Positions 1-8,428 of a stretch of 64,000 bases of DNA are shown here, piece by piece (the stretch's first letter is position 1; each line of letters opens with the position of its first letter). The position numbers were made by a program, and so were the translations under genes. Under the pieces are notes generated by a model, which was not told where the DNA came from, made no database searches, and worked only from the letters and a program-made list of their open reading frames with translations. The stretch comes from Acidimicrobiaceae bacterium (GTDB lineage Bacteria; Actinomycetota; Acidimicrobiia; Acidimicrobiales; UBA8592), in the NCBI GenBank assembly GCA_024641655.1, contig JAHECR010000006.1, positions 1 through 64,000 of the forward strand, written 5' to 3'.

Positions 1-897
1 CAGGACCATCGGAGTGAAGTAGTCGTAGATCATCGCGACGTCGATGTCGGACGGGCCCATACCTGCGTTGGCGTAGACGTCTTCCGCGATCGTGCGCTGA
101 CCGGCGGAGACATAGTCCTCCTCGGACATGTTGTAGTGCCCGAACGCGCCACTGCCCCACCGTCGCGGCGCGCCCATCGACACACCCGCGATCAAGACAG
201 GCGGCTGACGGAGGTCCCGGGCCCGTTCGGTGGAGGTGATCAGCACGCAGCAGGCACCGTCGGACTCCATGCAGCAGTCGAGCAGCCGGAGCGGATCGGC
301 GATCTTGCGGGAGTTCTCGTGGTCCTCGAGCGTGATCGGGGTACGGAAGCGGGCGTCAGGGTTGTTGACCGCGTAAGCCCGGGTGCTGACTGCGACCTCG
401 CCGAGGTGCTCGGTGGTCGTGCCGTAGAGATGCATGTGTCGTCGTGCCTGCATCGCAAAGGACTGCGCGGGGGTGCGTGCGGCCGGGTACTTCAGTGCGC
501 GGCCGCGTCCCATGCCGCCGAAACGGGCGCTCGGTGGTTGCACGATGCCGCGCACCACCGCGACGACGTTGGCCTGCCCGGTCGCGACGGCCATCGCCGC
601 GTACATGTACGCGCCTCCCATGGCGCCGCCACCGCCGCCCCAGCCCATGCCCGTGAACCGCACCCGCTCGGCGTTGAACCCCGACGCCAGTGACCCCGGA
701 TCCGCTGCGTCGCCCGAATACGAGGTGTACCCGTCGATGTCCGCCGGCGAGATGCCGGCGTCCGCGCAGGCGTTCTGTACCGCCTCGACCACCAGCGGCC
801 CCGTCCCACGATCGGCGAACTCCCCCCGCTTGCCATAGGCGGTGTGCCCGAACCCCACGATCGCGGCCTTGTCACGCAACCAACTTGCTTCGCTCAC
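1..897 (-). CDS. Thiolase-like / lipid-transfer protein (partial, C-terminus off the left edge)
   Basis: The reverse strand is open for 299 codons from a GTG at 897 and runs off the window. An SD-like GGAG lies about 8 bases upstream. The product starts like a non-condensing thiolase homologue (early motif AAIVGFGHTAYGKRGEF, then ADIDGYTSYSGD and MGWGGGGGAMGGAYMYAAMA) and carries a Cys-Cys near residue 207 (DCCMESDGACC). Such proteins act in acyl-CoA or sterol side-chain degradation, often with a DUF35 OB-fold partner that would lie outside the window. It is divergent from the MFS transporter gene. The catalytic histidine region is not visible, so the exact subfamily is open. Confidence 0.85.
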   Translation of the reverse strand, partial: MSEASWLRDKAAIVGFGHTAYGKRGEFADRGTGPLVVEAVQNACADAGISPADIDGYTSYSGDAADPGSLASGFNAERVRFTGMGWGGGGGAMGGAYMYAAMAVATGQANVVAVVRGIVQPPSARFGGMGRGRALKYPAARTPAQSFAMQARRHMHLYGTTTEHLGEVAVSTRAYAVNNPDARFRTPITLEDHENSRKIADPLRLLDCCMESDGACCVLITSTERARDLRQPPVLIAGVSMGAPRRWGSGAFGHYNMSEEDYVSAGQRTIAEDVYANAGMGPSDIDVAMIYDYFTPMVL

Positions 898-1015
898 ATC
901 ATCTCCTCGGAACCGGTGAACATCTGTCCCGGAGACTATGTTGTGGCCCAACAGTAGTCGAACCGCGTCTGGGAAAACCCGGGGCAGACGCTCGACCTGT
1001 CGGAGGTTCGTTGCG

Positions 1016-2629
1016 TTGAAGAGATTCTCCAGGGCTCCAGGCGCTGCAGCATCGGTCGCCGACAGATCTGTGTGGGTCGTCATCAGCGGCTTGTTGCTGG
1101 GGCAGTTCCTCTCGGCCATGGACACCTTGTTGGTGGTGACCGCGCTGCCAACGATCATTGGCGACCTCGGTGGCGCCGACAGGGTCTCGTGGGTCATCAC
1201 CGCGTACATGCTGGCATCGACAGCCCTATCGCCATTGATCGGCAAGCTCGGTGACCTCTACGGCCGTCGACGCCTCTACCAGATGGGGATCGTCGCCTTC
1301 GTCGCCGGTTCGATGCTGGCGGGGGCGGTCACCAGCATGAACCAGCTGATCGCGGCCAGGGCAGTCCAGGGCCTCGGCGCTGCCGCGTTGATGACCTTGC
1401 CGATGGCGATCATCGGCGACGTGGCCGCACCGCGCGACCGGCCGAAATACCAAGGAGTGATGGGGGTCTCGATGCTCACCGCCTCCATCGGCGGCCCTGT
1501 GGTCGGCGGATTCTTCGTCGATCACGCGACGTGGCGGTACGCCTTCTGGATCAACCTCCCTCTTGGCCTGCTTGCGCTTCTGGCGTCGCGTCGACTCCCG
1601 CCGCCTCGTCGCAGTGGAGCCACACCACAGCTCGATCTTGCAGGGGCCGCGTTGGTAGTGCCCACCGCTGCGAGCGCGCTCCTCATCGTCGAGTGGGGTG
1701 GGCGCACCTACGACTGGGGGTCACCCCAGATCATGTTCCTTGCCGTCGCGGTCGTCGTGTTCGGGTTGCTGCTGGTCACGGTTGAACGCCGTGCAGTCGA
1801 GCCCGTGTTGCCGGGACGGATCTTCCGGCAACGCGCCGTGATGATCATCATCGCCGGGGGCGTTGCGAGCGCCGTGGCCATGTGGATTCCCTGGGTGTTG
1901 ATGCCGACGTTCCTCCAGGTCGTGACGGGCGCGTCAGCGACCAATTCCGGCTTGAACCTCGCGCCCATGATCCTCGCCCTCACTGCGACCTCGGCGCTCG
2001 TTGGTCGCTACATCACCACCACCGGCAAGTACGTTTCCCTGCCTCCTCTGGGGTCTGCCATCGCCGTAGTTGGGCTATTCCTGTACACGACGATGGGCGC
2101 GGACACGACCCGATTCGAGGCCAGCACCTACATGGTGATCGTCGGCGTAGGCCTCGGCATGTCCATGCAGGTTCTGGTGATTGCGGCGCAAGCGAACGCT
2201 GCCCAACGCGACATCGGCGTGGCGACCGCCGCGGTTGGGTTCACCCGCCAGCTCGGAGGAGCGTTGGGCGCGACCATCGCTGTGAGCGTCTACAACTCCG
2301 CCTTCGCCGACAACCTCGCCAGAGTGTTCTCCCCAGCCGAGCGGGAGGCACTTGGCGACGGCGTGCTGCGCGGCAGCCCCGAAGCCATCCGAGCGCTGGA
2401 GCCGGCCCAGTCGGCGCTGGTTGTCGACGCGCTCGCCGATGCGCTCCACAAGGCGTTCCTCTTCGCGGTGCCCGCGATGCTCGCCGCTGGCGTGATCCTG
2501 CTGTTCGTCGGCCATCGGGACCTCCGGGTCACCGACGAGGAGACCATCGATGGGCCGCCAGCCAAAGGTGCTGAAGATGTGCTGACTGCGGCCGGTAACC
2601 CGCCTCAGCCTGACCACACCGTTCAATAG
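1016..2629 (+). CDS. MFS multidrug efflux transporter, DHA2 (EmrB/QacA, 14-TM) type
   Basis: This is an integral membrane drug:proton antiporter of 537 residues. I chose the TTG at 1016 because CGGAGG sits 9 bases upstream; the frame stays open back to 938 but the extra residues are arginine-rich and atypical. The sequence shows the family's first-helix motif (LGQFLSAMDTLLVVTALPTI), the loop 2-3 motif A (GKLGDLYGRRRLYQ) and many hydrophobic segments, and has the length usual for 14-helix members. The next gene is a PPOX protein 8 bases downstream, then a MarR regulator, which is a common efflux-regulator arrangement. Substrates cannot be predicted. Confidence 0.9.
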   Translation: MKRFSRAPGAAASVADRSVWVVISGLLLGQFLSAMDTLLVVTALPTIIGDLGGADRVSWVITAYMLASTALSPLIGKLGDLYGRRRLYQMGIVAFVAGSMLAGAVTSMNQLIAARAVQGLGAAALMTLPMAIIGDVAAPRDRPKYQGVMGVSMLTASIGGPVVGGFFVDHATWRYAFWINLPLGLLALLASRRLPPPRRSGATPQLDLAGAALVVPTAASALLIVEWGGRTYDWGSPQIMFLAVAVVVFGLLLVTVERRAVEPVLPGRIFRQRAVMIIIAGGVASAVAMWIPWVLMPTFLQVVTGASATNSGLNLAPMILALTATSALVGRYITTTGKYVSLPPLGSAIAVVGLFLYTTMGADTTRFEASTYMVIVGVGLGMSMQVLVIAAQANAAQRDIGVATAAVGFTRQLGGALGATIAVSVYNSAFADNLARVFSPAEREALGDGVLRGSPEAIRALEPAQSALVVDALADALHKAFLFAVPAMLAAGVILLFVGHRDLRVTDEETIDGPPAKGAEDVLTAAGNPPQPDHTVQ

Positions 2630-2637
2630 GAGAACGC

Positions 2638-3075
2638 ATGCACATCCCCGAAAGTCACGCCGATCTCCTCTCGGCAGCACCGGCGGTGATTCTGGCTACC
2701 GTCGGTCCGGACGGATTCCCGCAGGTGACGGCGGTGGGCTTCGCCCAGGACGGTGAGCGAATCATCATGAGCGTCACCGCCGACAAGCACAAGGCCAAGA
2801 ACCTGTGGCGACATCCAGCGTGCTCGTTGATGTTCGTCCAGGCTGGCAACCTGAGCCGAACCCTCGAGATGCGGGGACTGGCGGAGGTCATCGAGGACCC
2901 AGAGTTCGTCTGGGCTGCGAAGGTGGCAGAAGCCAACGGCACCGATGGCGCCTCCCGTTCGTCTGCTCCTCATACGATCTCGGGAGCGCCCGCTGCGAAA
3001 CTGATTTCGTGCTCGCAGCGGCTCGTAGGGTCGGCCCTTTCTGCTTGTTCGGGGAGCGTCGCCGATAACTGGTAG
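2638..3075 (+). CDS. Pyridoxamine 5'-phosphate oxidase-fold (PPOX) flavin/F420-binding protein, C-terminus altered
   Basis: Residues 1-100 match the split-barrel PPOX family: ILATVGPDGFPQVTAVGF near the N-terminus, a K-A-K-N-L motif (KHKAKNLWRHPACSLMF) and LEMRGLAEVIEDPEFVW. Members bind FMN or F420 and reduce small substrates. The last 45 or so residues do not resemble the usual closing strand of the family and are rich in Ser and Ala, so a frameshift around 2940 is possible. It lies between the MFS gene (8-base gap, with GGAG before the ATG) and the MarR gene (10-base gap), which suggests a three-gene operon. The substrate is unknown. Confidence 0.75.
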   Translation: MHIPESHADLLSAAPAVILATVGPDGFPQVTAVGFAQDGERIIMSVTADKHKAKNLWRHPACSLMFVQAGNLSRTLEMRGLAEVIEDPEFVWAAKVAEANGTDGASRSSAPHTISGAPAAKLISCSQRLVGSALSACSGSVADNW

Positions 3076-3085
3076 CCTCTGAGAG

Positions 3086-3571
3086 ATGGTTAGTCGACCG
3101 CCGGGGATCCCCCGCGATTGCCCGCCGGAGTTGGAACCGGACCTCGGTTGGGGTCTGGGCCTGGTCTTTCGGACGTATCGGCATGCAACGACGGACCTCC
3201 TCGAACGCCTTCCAGGCGGTATGCGTGGCTTCCACGTTCTGTTGGTTTCAGTGCAAGGCGAGCCTGGGAGCCAGGTCAGACTGGCGCAGAAGACTGGCTC
3301 GGATCGGACGGTCATGACCTACCTCCTCGATGATCTCGAAGAGGCCGGGCTCGTGATCCGTGAGCCTGACGTGGACGATCGCCGCGTGAAACGTGTTACC
3401 TCGACCCCCAAGGGCGAGCGCGAACTCGCTCGGCTCCAGGAAGCGCTTAGCGTCATCGAAGAGGACCTCCTCGATGCGCTCGACGCCCAAGAACGCGTCC
3501 AATTCAGGTCCATGGTCTCGAGGCTTGCTGCCTCCGTGCTGACGAGACCAGATCCAGAGGACTGCCCCTAG
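3086..3571 (+). CDS. MarR family transcriptional regulator
   Basis: The 161-residue protein has the MarR winged helix-turn-helix: a recognition-helix region SDRTVMTYLLDDLEEAGLV around residues 72-90 followed by the wing motif REPDVDDRRVKRVTSTPKG. Family members dimerise and repress efflux or oxidative-stress genes until they bind a small ligand. It is the last gene of the MFS-PPOX-MarR set and probably controls that transporter, although I see no clear palindrome in the 118 bases upstream of the MFS gene. Start at ATG 3086; no strong ribosome binding site is visible. Confidence 0.88.
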   Translation: MVSRPPGIPRDCPPELEPDLGWGLGLVFRTYRHATTDLLERLPGGMRGFHVLLVSVQGEPGSQVRLAQKTGSDRTVMTYLLDDLEEAGLVIREPDVDDRRVKRVTSTPKGERELARLQEALSVIEEDLLDALDAQERVQFRSMVSRLAASVLTRPDPEDCP

Positions 3572-3903
3572 GCGACGATTGTCAGCCGATCAACCGTTGC
3601 AGGAGTTCCCCCGTCCCTCCTGGCCTAGGCCGTTTCCGACGGGGATGACGCTGAATCGACGACGGCCCTCCTCGACGTGCGGTACAACCGGCGTGATCAC
3701 CACGTCCTGCGCAGTGAGATGTCGTCCTGAGTAACTCGCGGGTTCAGGCATCGGGTGGCGAGCACGCCACGCCGCTGTGGCGAGGGAGAGAGGCCACCAG
3801 CGACGTCGCTGTCGGAGAAGAGGCGTGCCCAGGGCGCGCCAGCCAACCCGCTCTTGGCACCGCGTCATAGGCCAGCGACGCGGTGCCTGCCCGAGTCGAG
3901 GAA
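3572..3903. other. Intergenic stretch between convergent MarR and amidohydrolase genes
   Basis: I see no convincing gene here. Open frames on both strands in this stretch read as shadows with arginine- and proline-rich products. Its only clear structure is the long hairpin listed separately near the amidohydrolase stop. Confidence 0.5.
3856..3887 (-). terminator. Hairpin downstream of the amidohydrolase gene
   Basis: A perfect 11-bp inverted repeat (GGCACCGCGTC at 3856-3866 and GACGCGGTGCC at 3877-3887) with a 10-base loop lies 16 bases beyond the stop of the gene at 3904-5133. There is no U-tract, which is common for actinobacterial terminators. It could stop transcription from either convergent gene. 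Confidence 0.5.
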
Positions 3904-5133
3904 TCAGGACTGGGGTGGGAGTGACGTGTGTGGGAACAGTTCGTGGAATGCGCCGATGCGGACGCGGTGGCTGGTCTGGGCGTCGACGTCGTCGAACAGT
4001 TCGTGCAGGGTCTTCTGGGTGTGTCCGAAGGTGCCTTCCCAGTGGGGGTAGTCCGAGCCCCACATGACGTTCTTCCAACCCATGGCCGAGCTGGCAAGGA
4101 CGGCTGAGGCGTCGTGTTGGAACGATGCGTAGACCTGTTCGTAGAGGTACTCGCTCGGGAGCTTCGACAGTGTCGGTCGTACGGCTGCGCCGTGTTGGCG
4201 GTAGCCCTCGTCCATGCGGTCAGCGATGAACGGGCCCCATGTTGCGCCGCCTTCGGACACCAGGATTTTGAGGTCGGGGTGGCGATCGAGGGCGCCGCTG
4301 GCGATCATCTGCATCACGGCGCGCTGGCCACCGAAGGTGGTCTCGGCGTAGTTCAAGACGGCTCCGCCTGGGCCGCGGTGGTAGACGCCTTGGCGCTGGG
4401 TCGGATCCCAGGGTTCGGTCCCGATGTGGAAGCCGAGCACCATCCCGGTTTCTTCGAGTGCGGCCCAGACCGGGTTCCATTCCTCGTACTGCCAGTCGCG
4501 CTTGACCCGCGGCGGTTTCACGGGGAAGAACCCCAGCGTGAATCCCATCTCGGCGCATCGCTTGATCTCCGCGACCGTGTCGTCGATGTCGAGCAGCGGG
4601 ATCGTGGCGGCGACGACGAAGCGGTCGGGGGCGATGTTTTGGGCTTCGAGGAAGAAGTCGTTGGAGGCTTGGGCGCCGATCTTGGCGATCTCGGGTGTTT
4701 GGATGTTGAACTGCCAGGTTCCCAGCGACGGGTAGATCGCTTCGGCCCAGATGCCTTCGCCGTCGAGGTCCGCGATCCGTTTCGTGGGATCCATCGCGCC
4801 TGGGGCGCGCTCCATCATGTTGCCGCTGTGGCCGTCGCGGTCGCCTTCTTTGGGCATGGGGAGGTTGCGGAGCTGGGGCCGGACCGGGCTGGCCGCGAGA
4901 TTCCCGGCGTTGCGTGCCGGTACACCGCCGGGCATCTCCTCGGGTGTCAGCGGCCTCGGGATCGGGCGCTCGAAGGTCTGACCGTCGACGGTGATGATCT
5001 CGATACCGCGGGCCTCGTCCTTCACCGACTTCGGCAGCCGGTCCTTCAGGTGATCGGGAAGGTCGGCGAACAGGTGCGGCGGCTCCATGTAGTGGGAATC
5101 ACCCGAATTGGCCCACAGCTTCGTCTCACTCAT
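3904..5133 (-). CDS. Amidohydrolase family metal-dependent hydrolase (Amidohydro_2 type)
   Basis: This 409-residue TIM-barrel hydrolase belongs to the amidohydrolase-2 / ACMSD-like superfamily of hydrolases and decarboxylases. The N-terminal metal motif reads SGDSHYMEPPHLF (D-x-H), a barrel histidine lies in VLGFHIGTEPWD, and the C-terminal WGSDYPHWEGTF supplies the conserved Asp. I placed the start at ATG 5133 because AGGAG lies 8 bases upstream; the frame runs on to 5214 but the added residues look non-coding. Two paralogues occur at 8730-10121 and 10121-11389, so the region is enriched in this fold. The substrate is unknown. Confidence 0.88.
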   Translation of the reverse strand: MSETKLWANSGDSHYMEPPHLFADLPDHLKDRLPKSVKDEARGIEIITVDGQTFERPIPRPLTPEEMPGGVPARNAGNLAASPVRPQLRNLPMPKEGDRDGHSGNMMERAPGAMDPTKRIADLDGEGIWAEAIYPSLGTWQFNIQTPEIAKIGAQASNDFFLEAQNIAPDRFVVAATIPLLDIDDTVAEIKRCAEMGFTLGFFPVKPPRVKRDWQYEEWNPVWAALEETGMVLGFHIGTEPWDPTQRQGVYHRGPGGAVLNYAETTFGGQRAVMQMIASGALDRHPDLKILVSEGGATWGPFIADRMDEGYRQHGAAVRPTLSKLPSEYLYEQVYASFQHDASAVLASSAMGWKNVMWGSDYPHWEGTFGHTQKTLHELFDDVDAQTSHRVRIGAFHELFPHTSLPPQS

Positions 5134-5308
5134 CGCGTTCTCCTGAGGTTTCGATGTCTTCGATCTGCGCGGGTTCAAGATAGTCTGCTCAGCAAAGCAT
5201 CTCAAGAGCTCCACCTGGAATGAGGTCCTCGTTGATCAGCCGATGGACCGCACCGAGCCAGAACTACCCTGAGCCGACACGAGCCCAAAGCCTGAAGGGC
5301 GCAAGACG

Positions 5309-5542
5309 ATGCCGCTTCGCCAAATAATTGTCGGGTCGACCCGCGAGACCCGCGCCGCGGACCTCGTTATTCCATGGGTGCGGCGCAGTGCCGAGAAGCA
5401 TGGGGGGTTCGAGGTCGAGGTCCTCGACCTGCGTGACTGGCCGTTGCCGATGTTCCAAGAGCACGCAGGCACGAGCAAGTCCCGGTTCATCGCGGCAAGA
5501 ATGCGACTTGCCCAGCGCGATGGCAGCGAGCGACCGCGGTGA
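5309..5542 (+). pseudogene. N-terminal fragment of an NAD(P)H-dependent FMN reductase
   Basis: About 55 residues from ATG 5309 match the start of the NADPH-dependent FMN reductase (flavodoxin-fold) family: QIIVGSTRETRAADLVIPWV, then GGFEVEVLDLRDWPLPMF. After FQEHAG the similarity ends, and the frame stops at 5542 after unrelated, arginine-rich residues. Complete family members are about 180-200 residues, so two thirds of the gene is missing. The break falls just before the selenocysteine-type redoxin gene, whose GTG start overlaps the fragment's stop, so a deletion or insertion joined the two. The fragment is unlikely to be functional. Confidence 0.7.
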
Positions 5543-6600
5543 TTCTCGATCGGCTCGAGATCGACGCCGAACGGTTCACCGAGGCGACGGGCTGGGTGAT
5601 CAAGCCCGATGGTGCGTGCAGAGGGGAGGTGTGCGTACCTCTGGGAGGCGCGTGGGGTGGACTGGTCGACGTTGCAGTCGTCGCCGAGCGCCTCGGGATG
5701 GGCCTGGTGCGCGACGATGAGCTGGCCCTGTGGGCACTCGGGCCAGAGTCACTGAGCGGACGCGGACTCAGCACTGCTGTGGCTCCCGAGCTCGTTCTGC
5801 CCGATCTCGTGTCGGGGACGGACTTCAGGTTGTCGACGCTGCGCGGTGAAAAGGTCGTCCTTGCCTGCTGGGCGCCGTATTGAGGCTGTCGGATGGATCT
5901 GCCAGGGTGGCAGGCACTGCGCAAGGAACTCAACACGCTGGGTGTCGAGATCGTCACGGTGGGCCTCGAAATGGCCGGGGAGGAGGTACTTCGTGGCTAC
6001 ATCGACGACGCGAAGGCCGAGCATCCCTCCCTGGTTGACTCGACACATCAGATGGACGTCTTGTTCGGGGTGACCAACATCCCAAGCGTTGTCTGGATAG
6101 ACGAGAACGGGATGATCGTGCGGCCGCCCCAGATCGGGATGCCCCCGCCCGTGCCACGTCCCGGTCCCGAAGGGACGCTTGCCCCGTACGGGGGAGCTGC
6201 TGCCTCTCCTGATCCCGAGTGGTATGCGAGGCGGCTCCGCGACTGGGCACACAATGGCTCGCGCAGCCGGTATGCCTTGGCTGCGGACGAGGTGATCGCG
6301 TTGTCGAAACCGCGGTCGCTCGACACTTCACGCGCTGCAGCGCACTTCGAGCTGGCGCAACACCTCTGGCGGCGGGAGGGCTTCACGAGCCGGACCTTCG
6401 CGCACTTCGATGCCGCACATGCTCTTCACCCCGAGAACATCACCTACAAGCGCCAGGCGTACTCGGCATACAGTTTCGGGCGAGGCGACGGAGATGAGCT
6501 CACCCGATTCGTCCAGGATCCGGGCGAAGGTCAGGAGTGGCCTTTCAGATCGAGCTACACACCGGACATGCGCCTTCTCCGAGCACACCTCGACCAATAG
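5539..6600 (+). CDS. Thioredoxin-fold redoxin with in-frame UGA at the redox motif; candidate selenoprotein
   Basis: One frame from GTG 5539 to TAG 6600 is interrupted only by TGA 5881-5883; decoding it as selenocysteine gives 353 residues. Residues 1-90 form an N-terminal domain (ATGWVIKPDGACRGEVCVPL). Residues 90-220 are a TlpA/redoxin thioredoxin fold: LPDLVSGTDFRLSTLRGEKV, then W-A-P-Y-U-G-C-R with the UGA at residue 115 and Cys at 117, and a cis-proline loop TNIPSVVWIDENG. The C-terminal 110 residues look helical and TPR-like. Relatives, as I recall them, carry C-G-C-R at this site, so UGA replaces the first redox Cys. A hairpin suitable as a bacterial SECIS follows. The alternative is a recent nonsense mutation; the clean downstream frame and the hairpin argue against it. 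Start codon support is weak. No selA, selB, selD or tRNA-Sec is in the window. Confidence 0.75.
5899..5913 (+). promoter_or_regulatory. Candidate bacterial SECIS hairpin
   Basis: CTGCCA (5899-5904) and TGGCAG (5908-5913) pair perfectly around a GGG loop (5905-5907). The loop begins 21 bases after the TGA at 5881-5883. From published bacterial SECIS models, the apical loop lies roughly 16-37 bases from the UGA and has a G among its first two bases; both hold here. The hairpin is inside the coding sequence, as in all bacterial SECIS elements. Confidence 0.6.
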
Positions 6601-6902
6601 GCTTGCCGGCACCAAAGGGCTCGCAAGGGCAGTGGAAGCGCGTTCGCCACGCTGCAGGAGTCAGCGGAGAGCTCGCAAATAGAAGGACTCACACCACTGA
6701 AGGACATCATCGTGACGGGGACGGCTTGTCACTGAGCGGCAACGAGCTCGGCGGTGCGTGCATCTGCCGGAGGAGCGACGTCGCGGCGCACGCCGCGGTC
6801 GCTTCTGAACTGACGCCAGGTAGGTTCCTTCGCTTGTCATTGGCCTTTGCCGTGTCGTGTTTGGCGACCGAGGTTGACTAGCTCAAGTTGGAGCGGAGTT
6901 CG
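6601..6902. other. Intergenic stretch with no recognisable gene
   Basis: This lies between the redoxin stop and the TetR stop, which face each other. Short frames on both strands give no family motifs. I see no clear terminator hairpin. Confidence 0.4.
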
Positions 6903-7529
6903 TCAGGCGGGCGTGGTGGTGGCGAACACTCGGGCGATGGCCGCTCGTGCTCGGGAGATGATGGCTGGGTCATCGTGGAGGATGAAGCCGGTGTTGGCGG
7001 CGATCACGATCGCGTTGAGCTCGAAAACGAGGATCTCCACATCGGTGTCCGCAAGGAGCTGTCTTCTCGCCTTGGCTTCTTCGGCCGCTGCGGTGAGAAG
7101 GGCGATCCAGTCGGTCTGGTTCTCTGCGACGCGCGCTTTCAGCGGTCCCGGCCGTCCGCCGAGCTCGGCAGCGGCGGCGGCGAAGAAACAACCGCCCGGC
7201 AGCGTGCGGTGCTCGACATAGGACAGGAACGACTCGCACAACGCCCCGAGTCGCTCGAGTCCCTCCGCTTCGAGGGCAGGGACCACCACGACATCGATGA
7301 AGAGGGTGCGTGCGGTCTCGACGGTGGCCAGTTGTAGGTCTTCCTTCGAATCGAAGTGGGCGTAGACGCCGCTCTTGCTCACGCCGATGGCGCTGGCGAG
7401 GTTTCCGATGCTGAGTCCGTCGAGGCCTTCGATGGTTGCGAGGCGGACGGCGGTTTCGAGGATCAGCTGTCTCGTGCGTTCACCGTCGGCTCTGGTTCGC
7501 CGTCTGGATTCCTTCGTGTTCTGCGGCAT
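6903..7529 (-). CDS. TetR/AcrR family transcriptional repressor
   Basis: The 208-residue protein begins with a TetR DNA-binding domain (helix-turn-helix around IGNLASAIGVSKSGVYAHFD) and has a larger ligand-binding half with a glycine/phenylalanine segment (TLPGGCFFAAAAAELGGRPG) typical of TetR_C_6-like proteins. I chose ATG 7529; the frame is open to 7574 but that would put the start inside the operator. It is divergent from a SAM methyltransferase gene, and two related palindromes lie between them, so it very probably represses itself and the neighbour. The inducer is unknown. Confidence 0.88.
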   Translation of the reverse strand: MPQNTKESRRRTRADGERTRQLILETAVRLATIEGLDGLSIGNLASAIGVSKSGVYAHFDSKEDLQLATVETARTLFIDVVVVPALEAEGLERLGALCESFLSYVEHRTLPGGCFFAAAAAELGGRPGPLKARVAENQTDWIALLTAAAEEAKARRQLLADTDVEILVFELNAIVIAANTGFILHDDPAIISRARAAIARVFATTTPA

Positions 7530-7532
7530 CGG

Positions 7533-7593
7533 TTGACAAGATAGCACGATCGATCGTACTGTGTTAGTTAGCACGACCGATCGTGCGAACTAA
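7533..7593 (+). promoter_or_regulatory. Promoter with two overlapping TetR-type operators
   Basis: A TTGACA box (7533-7538) and a TACTGT box (7557-7562) are 18 bases apart and face the methyltransferase gene. Palindrome 1 (7543-7560, core ACGATCGATCGT) fills the spacer and reaches the -10. Palindrome 2 (7564-7593, 13 of 15 base pairs match) covers the expected transcription start. Both contain GCACGA, so they look like two sites for one dimeric repressor, most likely the TetR protein encoded next door. Confidence 0.7.
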
Positions 7594-7606
7594 TGGAGGG
7601 CATCGG

Positions 7607-8428
7607 ATGACCGGCAGCAGTTTGGCCACATCGACTGACGCCGAGGCGCGTCGCAGGGTTTGGACGGAAGCGGGACGTGGCTGGGGAGCGCGGCCCAAGG
7701 AGTGGGCGTACCAGTTCGAGCCCTACGCCCTTCCTGCGAACCATCTGCTCTTCGATCGGCTCGGTGTGGGCGAGAGGACGCGTCTGTTGGATGTGGCGTG
7801 CGGCTCGGGGTTGGCAGCGAATGTCGCGGCCCGCCGTGGGGCGTCAGTGAGCGGGCTCGACGCGTCGGATGCCCTGATCGACATTGCGCGGGCCCGCACC
7901 CCCGGGGGCGACTTCGGGGTGGGCGATATGTTCGCCCTGCCATTCGGGGACGGGTGCTTCGACGTGGTGACGAGTTTCAATGGAATCTGGAACGGCTGCG
8001 ACGACGCACTCCGGGAGGCTCGCCGAGTGCTCACCGACGACGGGCAGTTCGGGATGACGTTCTGGGGGGCGTTTGACCGCATGGGGCTCCTGCCCTATTT
8101 CATGAAGATCATCGAGCTGTCGCCCGAGAGTCACCAGTCCGCGACGATGGTGGTGGGCGAGACCGGCGACGTCGTCGACGGCATGCTCAGGTTGACCCAA
8201 TTCGAGGTCCAAGAGCGCGGAACCGTCGAAGTGACGAACGAGTGGCCCGATGTCGATACTGCCGTCCGTTCCCTGGCATCCGCCGGCCCAGCGGTCCCCG
8301 CGATCGAAGCGGTCGGCTATGACGCGTTCTGTGAAGCCCTGCGCGACATCATCACCCCGCTGCACGACCCAGTGACCGGAGTGCGAATCTCCTCCGACCT
8401 CGGATGGGTTACCGCCCGACCAACCTGA
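7607..8428 (+). CDS. Class I SAM-dependent methyltransferase
   Basis: The 273-residue protein has a Rossmann methyltransferase core: motif I LLDVACGSGLAANVA around residue 60, the acidic SAM-ribose position in VSGLDASDALIDIARAR, and a later FDVVTSFNGIWN strand. It resembles UbiE/Methyltransf_11 proteins. ATG 7607 is preceded by GGAGG with 7-base spacing; an upstream in-frame GTG at 7583 lies inside the operator and is unlikely. It is controlled by a promoter buried in TetR operators, so it is probably induced by the small molecule it modifies, which is unknown. It has no obvious operon partner. Confidence 0.85.
   Translation: MTGSSLATSTDAEARRRVWTEAGRGWGARPKEWAYQFEPYALPANHLLFDRLGVGERTRLLDVACGSGLAANVAARRGASVSGLDASDALIDIARARTPGGDFGVGDMFALPFGDGCFDVVTSFNGIWNGCDDALREARRVLTDDGQFGMTFWGAFDRMGLLPYFMKIIELSPESHQSATMVVGETGDVVDGMLRLTQFEVQERGTVEVTNEWPDVDTAVRSLASAGPAVPAIEAVGYDAFCEALRDIITPLHDPVTGVRISSDLGWVTARPT

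Noticed and set aside
5881-5883. Simple nonsense mutation as the explanation of the TGA
   Set aside because: It cannot be excluded, but the stop falls exactly on the redox residue, the downstream frame is clean, and a SECIS-like hairpin is correctly placed, so the selenocysteine reading is preferred.
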